Positions 37,029-45,495 of a stretch of DNA of 64,000 nucleotides are shown here, in pieces. The translations under genes were made by a program, and so were the position numbers. Below the pieces are notes generated by a model. It saw only the letters and a list, made by a program, of their open reading frames with translations. It was not told the DNA's origin and did no database searches. The stretch lies in the NCBI RefSeq assembly GCF_900489465.1, contig NZ_UEFQ01000036.1, positions 34,945 through 98,944 of the forward strand, given 5' to 3'. This DNA comes from Aequorivita sp. CIP111184 (GTDB lineage: Bacteria; Bacteroidota; Bacteroidia; Flavobacteriales; Flavobacteriaceae). The stretch's first letter is position 1, and each line of letters starts with the position of its first letter.

Positions 37029-38093
37029 ATGGCAGAAAACACTATATTTTTTAGTTATTCCCGGGATGATTCGGAATTTGCATTTAGTCTTGCCAAAAGT
37101 CTTCGCGAAGCGGGCGCAAAAGTATGGCTGGACCAATTGGATATAAAACCCGGCCATAGGTGGGACAATAGCATAGAAAATGCGCTGAAATCTTCGCATA
37201 CATTATTGGTTGTATTGTCAGAATCATCCGTAAAGTCAAATAATGTAATGGACGAGGTATCATATGCCTTGGAAGAAAATAAAAAAGTGGTCCCAGTACT
37301 TTTAGAGGATTGCAAGATACCATTCCGATTGAGACGCTTACAGTACGCCACCTTTACGGAAGGACATAAAAAAGGGATAGACAGCTTAGTTAGTGCGCTT
37401 AAATTGGATGATACCGTAGCGAACAAGTTGGCAGACGTCGCCGAATTACCCATGCTACCTAAACCAAAACCCATAAAACCCGAACCCGCGCAACCCTTAA
37501 ACCCAGTACAAACAAACCTATCAAACAATCAAAGACCTAAAAAGAAGAGTAATGCTTGGATATATATACTGAGCAGCTTAGCAGTTATAACAGTATTGGC
37601 TGTGCTTTTAATACTATCCATAGGTAGCAATACAGATGAAAAAGTAACGGATACCCCTGAAGGTCAATACAACAACCAAATTATAAAAACCCAGGATAAC
37701 CCAACCAATAAGGAATCGGCGATAGCTCAGGATTGGGCGTATGCAACCAACACAAATAACATTGAAGCTTATATACAATTCGTAAAAATGTACGGTAAAA
37801 ATAATGCGTATTACAATGATGCCTACACACGGATGAAGAATATGTTTTCTGAAAATGGGTATGTAAAATACGGCATTGTAAACGTGGAGCAATATTTTCA
37901 CAAAACACTATATTTTGAAGGTAATGAATTGACAATACCAGTACAGGGTGATTTTATTTCACCCAAAATGGAAAACGAAATATGGCAAAATAATTTGCCC
38001 ACAGGTTATTATGTTCAACCCGGTAGGTTTTATTTGGTGATGGATGTATTAACGGATTCAAATAATGTGGTTTGGGTACATTTGGCTATTTAG
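37029..38093 (+). CDS. Membrane-anchored TIR-domain protein 2 with extracytoplasmic domain
   Basis: 354 residues. The TIR domain (3-125) is very close to the one upstream (FFSYSRDDSEFAFSLAKSLREAGAKVWLDQLDI), a clear tandem duplication. A proline-rich linker (142-172) is followed by a transmembrane helix (175-198). Unlike the first copy it carries about 150 extra residues outside the membrane (SAIAQDWAYATNTNNIEAY and TGYYVQPGRFYLVMDVL), a possible signal-receiving domain with no recognised family. It is last in the operon, 101 bases after the first TIR gene, and ends 113 bases before the island's flanking repeat. Confidence 0.88.
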   Translation: MAENTIFFSYSRDDSEFAFSLAKSLREAGAKVWLDQLDIKPGHRWDNSIENALKSSHTLLVVLSESSVKSNNVMDEVSYALEENKKVVPVLLEDCKIPFRLRRLQYATFTEGHKKGIDSLVSALKLDDTVANKLADVAELPMLPKPKPIKPEPAQPLNPVQTNLSNNQRPKKKSNAWIYILSSLAVITVLAVLLILSIGSNTDEKVTDTPEGQYNNQIIKTQDNPTNKESAIAQDWAYATNTNNIEAYIQFVKMYGKNNAYYNDAYTRMKNMFSENGYVKYGIVNVEQYFHKTLYFEGNELTIPVQGDFISPKMENEIWQNNLPTGYYVQPGRFYLVMDVLTDSNNVVWVHLAI

Positions 38094-38197
38094 ATTGGAG
38101 CAGTGTATTTTTTTTACTGAAAAGTTGGGGGTAGAAGTTATGGGGACTAATTAAAAATAATAATAAAGTGATTTGCAGGACTAATTGATAGGTTTCA

Positions 38198-38704
<507 letters not shown>

Positions 38705-38706
<2 letters not shown>

Positions 38707-39133
38707 ATGTCAAGTAGAAATTACTCACTTCATATTTGGCAAGCTCAGGAATTATGGCTATGAATATCTTGATTTCCCAATTACTCAGATATGGCAATAA
38801 TTTCACATCATTGCTAAAGAAAATTTTTCCATCTGGATTTGAAATAATTTCTGAGGGAAATGCATATAATAATATTGGCTTATTTTCATTTACCAAAACC
38901 AATCCTAGATACTGATTAGCTGTTATATTTCCTAAGTCCTGCTTTTGGATTTTGATTTTTCGATCTGAATCTAGATTGATATAACGTAAATGTAATTGAA
39001 TGATTTTACCAGTTGGTGCAGTAATAATATAGTCTAAACCCACTACTCTACTTTTATCAGGAGTAATTGTTAACTTGATTTTTTCAAGTTCATTTATAAC
39101 GAAATCTAGTATTTGAAATTCTGGCTCTTGCAT
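38705..39133 (-). CDS. Hypothetical protein inserted between the two repeat units (142 aa)
   Basis: 142 residues, soluble, mixed alpha/beta by composition (MQEPEFQILDFVINELEKIK, then IITAPTGKIIQLHLRYINLD). No family recognised. It lies exactly between repeat units 1 and 2 in the left copy, where the right copy has only about 50 bases, so the gene is an insertion in one copy or a loss from the other, like a gene cassette. The start has little choice: MQEPEF at 39133. Confidence 0.6.
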
Positions 39134-39163
39134 TTAAGATTGTAAAGATAAATGTTTCTTGCA

Positions 39164-39416
39164 CTTTCTTTTTCCTTGATGAAAAAGAAACAAAAAATCA
39201 AGGCTTCAGAATACTTTGGAAACAATGTACGGGTCGCTCGCTACACTTTAGGAAAGATTGGAACTTTTTAAGACTGCTTGGTACTGCCATTAAACTTTTA
39301 GCAAATTAAGAATGTGTAGTGCTGACACCCTAAAGTGCTTAACGCTCAACTCCCCTATTGTTTTAACCAAAGTTTTCTGAGGCCAAAGAAACATTCCCAT
39401 TCAATTCAAGCTTTTA
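39164..39416 (+). repeat. Long direct repeat, unit 2, left copy
   Basis: About 250 bases closely matching 59790-60042, including GGGTCGCTCGCTACACTTTA and ACCCTAAAGTGCTTAACGCT. It opens with a short hairpin, CCTTGAT and ATCAAGG around a 16-base loop, which looks like the dispersed hairpin elements common in genomes of this phylum. Confidence 0.88.
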
Positions 39417-39444
39417 ACTCTAAATAAGAAAGTCAACAAAAAAA

Positions 39445-39475
39445 GAAACAGCTCCCTAAAAGAAGAAGCTGTTTC
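39445..39475 (-). terminator. Rho-independent terminator, minus strand
   Basis: GAAACAGCT (39445-39453) pairs with AGCTGTTTC (39467-39475), followed on the minus strand by a T-run. It serves the minus-strand gene that stops at 39540. Confidence 0.8.
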
Positions 39476-39539
39476 CTTACACAGGTTTTCTTTCCAAAAA
39501 AACCTACCATTAAGTTAATATCCATTTTAGATATGGGCA

Positions 39540-40340
39540 CTACCCTACCAATACTATTTTCAGAGCATTATCACTTGCCAGTTCATAGAACGCAGTATTG
39601 ATCTCTTGATAAAAGATAATACCCACAGCAGTTACAACTCCCACGGTCAAAGGCAATGCGGCAGCAAAGCCAAGGTCAACGCTAAGTGTAGTATCGCTAC
39701 CAACCATGCCACCAATGGGTATTTCGGCACTAAAGGCGATGCCATTGGTTTCATTTTCATCGGGAGCAACGGGTTCGTACCCTTTTATTGCGTTAGCGTA
39801 AGCATAATCGCTCAACACCGTAACTGCAAGTACCAATCGAAAGTGCGTAGCACCTTCGGGCGGATTTATATAATTACTGGTGTTAAAATCAGGAACCAAC
39901 CAAGTGGCCACACTTCTGTTTGCATCCAAAGATGGCGGGTCGCTCGTAGCATAAAATATAGAATCCAAAGGTGCTTTTTTGTTGAACTCAAAACCTTCCA
40001 ACAGGCTTTTGTTGTTCAAGATCTCAAATTCCCTCTGGCCACGAATGCCTGGCCCCACAGAATTGATGCGCTTCATCAATCCTGTTATCCGTCCGACTAT
40101 ATAGTTGCCAGCCATACTCTTAATGATATTGGCAAAGCCCATTCGCAATGCCTTTCCTACAATTGCCGAAGCTCCAAACTCCGACATGTTTTCGCGTGTA
40201 CGCTTAAAGGCAGGTTCTTTTAGTATTCTGTCCTTTTCCACACCACCAGTGGTGCGCACAACATCCTTTCCTTTGTTCTCATAGAAGGTAAGACCTCCCA
40301 ATGAACCTCTCAACTTGATAAATCCTTTCTGATTTGCCAT
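39540..40340 (-). CDS. Conserved-looking hypothetical protein (266 aa)
   Basis: 266 residues, no signal peptide. The N-terminal segment MANQKGFIKLRGSLGGLTFY and VVRTTGGVEKDRI resembles a type of hypothetical protein seen repeatedly in Bacteroidota, whose function I cannot state. The middle (FRLVLAVTVLSDYAYAN) and C-terminus (LTVGVVTAVGIIFYQE) form hydrophobic beta-rich stretches. GC content is higher than in the neighbouring island genes. It has its own terminator and is a lone gene between the left repeat and the TerB gene. Confidence 0.6.
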   Translation of the reverse strand: MANQKGFIKLRGSLGGLTFYENKGKDVVRTTGGVEKDRILKEPAFKRTRENMSEFGASAIVGKALRMGFANIIKSMAGNYIVGRITGLMKRINSVGPGIRGQREFEILNNKSLLEGFEFNKKAPLDSIFYATSDPPSLDANRSVATWLVPDFNTSNYINPPEGATHFRLVLAVTVLSDYAYANAIKGYEPVAPDENETNGIAFSAEIPIGGMVGSDTTLSVDLGFAAALPLTVGVVTAVGIIFYQEINTAFYELASDNALKIVLVG

Positions 40341-40985
40341 GATTTCTAGGTATTAATAACCCCCTACCGTTCCAACAAAATTGGAAACACGAATAGAGGG
40401 TTGGTTAAACTTCATCCCCGCAAAGGCGGAAATCTTCTCATTGTAAACCGACAGACAATATAGGCGCCTAAATTGCTACCGCTTTATTTTTTGGAAGGGA
40501 TTTGTGTGGAAAGAAATCTTGCGATTGTTTTTTAGAATTTCAAATAATGTGCCAAAATGCATCATATTGATAATATTTTAATGACCTATTCCAAGAAGAC
40601 TAGCTACTAAATAAAAATTGAAACCTAAAAATCAGCTTTATTATTAACTCCTTACGAAATCAAATTAATACAGCATATTTTATATTTGTTTTTTTGTGTG
40701 TGAGTAGGTAAAAAACAAATTAGTGTATATTGGTGTTATTCTTTAGAGGCTAAAATTTTTTCTTTAACATTTTATTGATATTTTTTTTATATTTGGAAAA
40801 CTTGTAAATTACACTATTATATAGATAATATAAACAAATAAAATATCATTAAAGTTAATATTAAGAATAGTATGCTATACATTTAAGTAATCTGTTGTGG
40901 ATATTTTTTAACTGAAACATCGGAATTGAACGTACAATAAATAATAATTTAATATAGAGAAGTAAAATTTAAAAATAATATATAT
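40341..40985. other. 645-base non-coding AT-rich stretch
   Basis: No convincing reading frame. Near 40415-40440 lies CATCCCCGCAAAGGCGGAAA, which looks like a fragment of a dispersed palindromic repeat. The AT-rich rest includes TATATTTG boxes (for example 40788-40795) that fit the -7 consensus, and could carry the promoter for the TerB-like gene, but no paired -33 element is clear. Confidence 0.5.
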
Positions 40986-41366
40986 ATGAAATCATTAGAA
41001 GTTTTAAAAAGAGAAATTTTAGAAGATGGCGTAATAGACGCAAACGAAGTAAAAGAAATTGAAAAGGTAATTTATGCAGATGGAAAAATCGATAAAGAAG
41101 AGGCTGATTTTTTGTTTGAATTAAATGATGCGGTTTCAGGAAAGGACAATCATTCTTCTTGGCAAGATCTCTTCGTGAAGGCTTTATCGAGTTTTGTACT
41201 AGATGATGATGCTTCAAATGGAGAGATAGATGAAGATGAAGCTAAGTATTTGGTCAATCAAATCCAAGGAGATGGACAAATAGATGCAAATGAACTAGCA
41301 CTTTTGAAAAATTTGAAATCTATTTTAGGTTCACTTCCACAATCTCTTGAGAAACTCATTAAGTAA
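40986..41366 (+). CDS. TerB-like acidic metal-binding protein
   Basis: 126 residues, helical and acidic. It has repeated DG-x-I-D-x-x-E motifs: DGVIDANEVKEIE (15-27), DGKIDKEEADFL (32-43), NGEIDEDEAKYL and DGQIDANELALL. This is the pattern of TerB-like tellurite-resistance proteins, which bind divalent metal, with HSSWQDLFVKAL as the linker between the two halves. It is cytosolic. It lies next to a Ca2+/cation exchanger and opposite an operon with two TerD genes, the usual partners of TerB. Confidence 0.75.
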   Translation: MKSLEVLKREILEDGVIDANEVKEIEKVIYADGKIDKEEADFLFELNDAVSGKDNHSSWQDLFVKALSSFVLDDDASNGEIDEDEAKYLVNQIQGDGQIDANELALLKNLKSILGSLPQSLEKLIK

Positions 41367-41665
41367 ATTAGCTTCTTTATACGTTTTGTATTGTTTATTT
41401 CTATGTAGTTATAATATGGATCATCAAACTAATGTTTTTTATTAGGTAATTTTGAATTATAGACTCTAGTAATAACGCTTAAAAATAGATATTAAGAACT
41501 GCTGGAATACATCGTCAATAAACCATCCTTGATAAGTTTAAAACATACCTCTTAAATTTAACAGTGGTTATTTGTAAGAATTTTTATATAAACATTTTAT
41601 AAAACCCAACTGTCATCTCCCCTTCTAATATAATGGATGTAAAATGGCAATTAATATAAAACTAT

Positions 41666-42835
41666 ATGATTATAATTTCTACTTTACTAATAGCATTGTG
41701 TTGTATTATCATTTGGAGAGCAAGTGATGGTTTTGAAGCAGCGTCAGAATTTCTAGGCCGTAACTTGAGTGAAGGAGTAAGAGGTGCAACAATAAACGCT
41801 ATTGGCTCTTCTATGCCAGAACTTTTTACGACAATGTTTTTTTTATTCGTTCTTAAGAATCGCGATGGATTTGCTGGAGGTATTGGTACCACTGCTGGAA
41901 GTGCAATTTTTAATGGAATGATTATTCCAGCTGTTGTAATATTAGTAGTTATTTTTAAAGGAATGACTAAAGAAGTTGTGGTTTCCAGAAAAGTCCTGTT
42001 ACGAGATGGAATTTCCCTTTTGATTTGTGAATTTGTTCTAATTTTCCTTCTTGGAGGGAATACTTTGACCTGGGTTCATGGATTGATTCTAATGAGCTTA
42101 TATGCAATTTATGCAACATATATGCTTACTTCTATGAAGTCGAACATTAATGTAGAAGGTAATTCAGAGGAAGCCGATATTGACGAAGAAGAAGATGAGG
42201 ATCAAAAACAAAATTCTGGAAATATATTGTTGAACCTTGTCACACTTAATCTTGAACCAATTTTTATAAAGGGTGAAATCAATACAACAAAAGCTTGGAC
42301 TCTTTTGTGTGCTGCTATGCTTGTTATTGGTTCCGCTTGCCTATTATTGGTAAAGTCTTGTGAATGGTTAGGTGATGATTTAGGAATTCCAATTTATTTT
42401 ATTGCAGTAATACTAGCCAGTGCGGCTACGAGTGTTCCTGACACAATTTTATCTATGAAAGACGCGCAAAAGGGTAATTATGATGATGCAGTATCCAATG
42501 CACTTGGTAGTAACATTTTTGATGTTTGTTTTGCGTTAGGATTTCCATTATTTCTATTTACCGTTATTTATGGACCTATTACGATGTCTCCAGAAACAGT
42601 TGTAAATGTCTCGGAATTGCGGATATTATTATTTATTCTAACCCTGATTGCTTTTTTCATTTACATTGGACGACGCAAAATGGGTGGAGTTAGTGCATTT
42701 TTATTACTATTAATATACGTTGTTTTTACATTATATATTCTTGGACGTTCTATGAATGTTGATTCTGCTAATGAAGTTAGTATTTGGCTAAATCAAATAA
42801 ACCAATATGTTGATGGTTTTAGATTTTGGAAATAA
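41666..42835 (+). CDS. CaCA-family Ca2+/cation antiporter
   Basis: 389 residues, about ten membrane helices in two inverted halves. The alpha-repeat motifs are visible: GSSMPELFTTMFF (about 47-59) with GTTAGSAIFNG, and ATSVPDTILSMKDA (about 253-266) with NALGSNIFDV. Acidic residues in both (Glu and Asp) are the ion ligands. A central acidic loop (EEADIDEEEDEDQ, about 168-180) may sense Ca2+. It should pump Ca2+ out of the cytosol. It is on the same strand as the TerB-like gene (299-base gap) and ends at a terminator shared with the minus-strand operon. Confidence 0.88.
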   Translation: MIIISTLLIALCCIIIWRASDGFEAASEFLGRNLSEGVRGATINAIGSSMPELFTTMFFLFVLKNRDGFAGGIGTTAGSAIFNGMIIPAVVILVVIFKGMTKEVVVSRKVLLRDGISLLICEFVLIFLLGGNTLTWVHGLILMSLYAIYATYMLTSMKSNINVEGNSEEADIDEEEDEDQKQNSGNILLNLVTLNLEPIFIKGEINTTKAWTLLCAAMLVIGSACLLLVKSCEWLGDDLGIPIYFIAVILASAATSVPDTILSMKDAQKGNYDDAVSNALGSNIFDVCFALGFPLFLFTVIYGPITMSPETVVNVSELRILLFILTLIAFFIYIGRRKMGGVSAFLLLLIYVVFTLYILGRSMNVDSANEVSIWLNQINQYVDGFRFWK

Positions 42836-42852
42836 ATATAAAAATTAACCTA

Positions 42853-42879
42853 AAAAAGCGGGGAAATTCCCCGCTTTTT
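42853..42879. terminator. Strong bidirectional terminator between exchanger and Ter operon
   Basis: GCGGGGAA pairs with TTCCCCGC (58-74 of the 42.8-kb block) flanked by five A and five T, so it works on both strands for the two convergent units ending at 42835 and 42914. Confidence 0.9.
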
Positions 42880-42913
42880 ATTTGCTTAAGTGTATAATAT
42901 ACTTGTGTTTTAT

Positions 42914-44164
42914 CTACAAATTATTATTCCGTAACAATTCATTCACTTTGGCTTGAATAACAGCATATTCGCTTCCAAGTGCATTCTTTCTATCAATACC
43001 GTTACCAAAATTACCTCTAATAACTTGTAAAACTTTTTCTTCAATACTGCCTTGAGCTAAATTACCCGAAGATTGTTTTATAGAAGAATCGGAATTTGAC
43101 ATTGAATTAGAAGTTTGCTTTTTTGGTTCAGATGTATTAGTTATTCCATCTTTTTTATTGCTATTTAACTTATTAGTATCTTCTGATGGGTTAGACTCAG
43201 AAACAACTACTTCTTCATTCAACTGACTTTTAACAGTGTTATCAGCTTTATTTAAATCAGAGCCTGATATCATTTCATCTAAATTGGATAGGCCATCACC
43301 ATCAGTATCTGCATTACCATCAATGGCATCATTTGGATTTAAATTATTCGCTATTTCAAACTCATCACTTAATCCATCATTATCACTATCTTTAAATGTA
43401 CTGTTTGCACCTGTAGGATTAGAACCTAAGGCTACTTCTGCCCCATCAGACTGCCCATCACCATCACTATCTGCTATATTTAGATCAGAGCCTGCAATCA
43501 TTTCGTTTAAATTAGACAAACCATCGCCATCATTATCTGCATTCCCATCAGTAACATCATTAGGATTTAAATTATTCGCTATTTCAAACTCATCACTTAA
43601 TCCATCATTATCAGTATCTTTATAAATACTAGTAGCATCTGTAGGGTCAGATCCTGAAGCTACTTCTGCTCCATCAGACTGACCATCACCGTCACTATCA
43701 GAATTCTCAGGATTTGTTCCTAATTCTTTTTCTTTAATATCAGAAACTCCATCATTATCAGAATCAATAATTGCGGTATTTACATCAGCCAAATTATCAG
43801 CAGCAGGCTTAACAACAGCATTTGGTCCATTAAAAGGGTAGAATATATAAATTAATAATGCTATAATTCCAAAACCAGCTACTAGTAAGTATGGCATTAC
43901 TTTACTTTTTTCATTAGAAGAAGAAGCATCTTTTTTGGAAATATTTGATGATTCCTTTTTTCCTAATGAAGTTGAAGAAGTATCTACTTTTGCTATATCA
44001 ATTGAATCATCATTTTCTAATGAAGCTGAATTTTCACCCTTAGCAATGTTAAAACTTTCCTTTTTTTCAAATGGAGAAGACTCTCCTTTTGCTAAGTTAA
44101 ATGAACCTTTATTTTCTGGTGAGGGTGATTCTCCTTTGGATAGATTAAATTTTTTTTTATTCAT
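42914..44164 (-). CDS. Membrane protein with TerD-like N-terminal motif repeats, TSP3 calcium repeats and CW_7 cell-wall domain
   Basis: 416 residues. Residues 1-88 are cytosolic, with tandem copies of a motif FN(L/I)(S/A)KGE at 6-12, 22-28 and 38-44 and weaker ones at 55-61 and 73-79. The same FNLSKG opens the TerD protein encoded just upstream. Residues 89-110 are a transmembrane helix. Residues 133-305 are thrombospondin type 3 repeats (DSDNDGVSD and SDGDGQSDG), with a 76-residue tandem duplication (about 158-233 and 234-306). After a Ser/Asn-rich linker, residues 374-412 (RGNFGNGIDRKNALG and VQ-like IQAKVNELL) match the CW_7/Cpl-7 peptidoglycan-binding domain. It should bridge cytosolic TerD proteins and the cell wall. 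Last gene of the operon. Confidence 0.82.
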   Translation of the reverse strand: MNKKKFNLSKGESPSPENKGSFNLAKGESSPFEKKESFNIAKGENSASLENDDSIDIAKVDTSSTSLGKKESSNISKKDASSSNEKSKVMPYLLVAGFGIIALLIYIFYPFNGPNAVVKPAADNLADVNTAIIDSDNDGVSDIKEKELGTNPENSDSDGDGQSDGAEVASGSDPTDATSIYKDTDNDGLSDEFEIANNLNPNDVTDGNADNDGDGLSNLNEMIAGSDLNIADSDGDGQSDGAEVALGSNPTGANSTFKDSDNDGLSDEFEIANNLNPNDAIDGNADTDGDGLSNLDEMISGSDLNKADNTVKSQLNEEVVVSESNPSEDTNKLNSNKKDGITNTSEPKKQTSNSMSNSDSSIKQSSGNLAQGSIEEKVLQVIRGNFGNGIDRKNALGSEYAVIQAKVNELLRNNNL

Positions 44165-44166
44165 AA

Positions 44167-44832
44167 TTAAAATCTTTTAGCATATTTAGAAATAAATTTA
44201 GGAAGGCCTCCTTCATAGCCTTGTCCAATAGCCGTAAAATTCCATTCTCCAGAAGCATCTCTAACAAATTTCCCAAATTCAACAGCATCTTCTTTCCCGA
44301 AAGATTCACTTAGAGTGTATCGGCATAATTCCTTATCTGTAGATTCATCCCATACCCTAACATAACAGCCTTCAACTTTACTAAAATCGAGATCTAAAGT
44401 CCTTCGATCTTTTAATTCATCATTAGGGAATTTTGTAATAGTTACAACTACTAAAATCTCTTTAATATTATTAGCTACACGGTCAAAATAAATTCTCATA
44501 TCTTCTTCGTCATCACCATCATCACTATCATTATCCTCCCCACCACCGATTTGATCAATGGCTCCTAAGACAGATCCATCAGTAGAATAAGGTCTTTCAT
44601 CATCTTCACCTTCATATTTTGTGGTTAATTCTGAACCATAAAACACTAAGTCCGTCATTTCAGGAATTTGACCGTTTTCTCCTAACAAAAATGCAGATAC
44701 GTCAAGGTCAAAAATAGGACCACCTTGATCTTCATTGGCATCCCAACCTAATCCTACACCTGCTATTTTTAATCCTGGAGCTGCTTTTGATAGATTAAAA
44801 GAACTCCCTTTTGATAAATTAAATCCACTCAT
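44167..44832 (-). CDS. TerD-family protein with extended acidic insert
   Basis: 221 residues. It opens MSGFNLSKGSSFNLSKAAPG and then GVGLGWDANEDQGGPIFDLDVSAFLL, the TerD Ca2+-binding signature. YGSEL, an acidic loop GGGEDNDSDDGDDEED (about 96-112), CYVRVWDESTDKELCRYTLSE and GEWNFTAIGQGYEGGL complete the fold. TerD proteins bind Ca2+ and are tied to tellurite, phage and envelope stress. It is 2 bases from the membrane-anchor gene and 24 from the second TerD gene. Confidence 0.93.
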   Translation of the reverse strand: MSGFNLSKGSSFNLSKAAPGLKIAGVGLGWDANEDQGGPIFDLDVSAFLLGENGQIPEMTDLVFYGSELTTKYEGEDDERPYSTDGSVLGAIDQIGGGEDNDSDDGDDEEDMRIYFDRVANNIKEILVVVTITKFPNDELKDRRTLDLDFSKVEGCYVRVWDESTDKELCRYTLSESFGKEDAVEFGKFVRDASGEWNFTAIGQGYEGGLPKFISKYAKRF

Positions 44833-44856
44833 AACTATATTGTTTTAAAATTAGTA

Positions 44857-45423
44857 TTAATTGTACATTGATAATAGTGTTCCTAAACCACCTGAAAATC
44901 CATCACCCATAGCTTCAAAATGCCATTCATTTTCATAATTGTATACTCTCCCAATCTGTACGGAATCTGAGCCTGTAAAATCTTCTGATAAATTATAATT
45001 ACACAATTCATTTCCGCTAGCATCATCAAGAATTCTTATAAAAGCATTTTTAACCATTGAAAAGTCTTGATTATTTGAATCTGCTTCATGAATGGTTACA
45101 ACAAAAATCATTTGTAGAACCTTAGAATCAACTTTACTAAGGTCCAATTTTATTTCTTCATCATCCCCATCTCCCTCGCCTGTTCTATTATCACCTTGAT
45201 GAATAGTAGAACCATCACTACTTTTTAAATTGTTGTAAAAAATAAAATAGCCGTCTCCGGGTATTTTATTATTTTCATCTATCATAAATACTGAAACATC
45301 ACAGTCAATTTCATTTCCATTAGCATCGGTTGCGTCCCAGCCTAGTCCAATGTGCAGATTTTTTAAACCCGGATTTTTTTTTGTTAAGTCGATTGATTGA
45401 CTTTTAACTAAATTTATACTCAT
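44857..45423 (-). CDS. TerD-family protein
   Basis: 188 residues, close to the usual 190. MSINLVKSQSIDLTKKNPG opens the fold, followed by GLGWDATDANGNEIDCDVSVFM with the Ca2+-binding acidic residues, FFIFYNNL-like YFIFYNNLKSSDG, GDGDDEEIKLDL and the ending GFSGGLGTLLSMYN. It is a paralogue of the neighbouring TerD and likely forms a complex with it in the cytosol. The 72-base gap upstream is the longest within this part of the operon. Confidence 0.95.
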   Translation of the reverse strand: MSINLVKSQSIDLTKKNPGLKNLHIGLGWDATDANGNEIDCDVSVFMIDENNKIPGDGYFIFYNNLKSSDGSTIHQGDNRTGEGDGDDEEIKLDLSKVDSKVLQMIFVVTIHEADSNNQDFSMVKNAFIRILDDASGNELCNYNLSEDFTGSDSVQIGRVYNYENEWHFEAMGDGFSGGLGTLLSMYN

Positions 45424-45495
45424 AACTCTATTTTTTAAATTGGAATAATATTTAAATGTTTTATTTTAATTAATATTTAAATTCTCATCGAATAT

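Noticed and set aside
39606..40223. 205-codon plus-strand frame
   Set aside because: Antisense to the minus-strand 266-residue gene, which has a better start, composition and a matching terminator.
43236..43625. Long plus-strand frame inside the TSP3 gene
   Set aside because: Antisense shadow created by the repetitive Asp/Ser codons; no start region or operon context.
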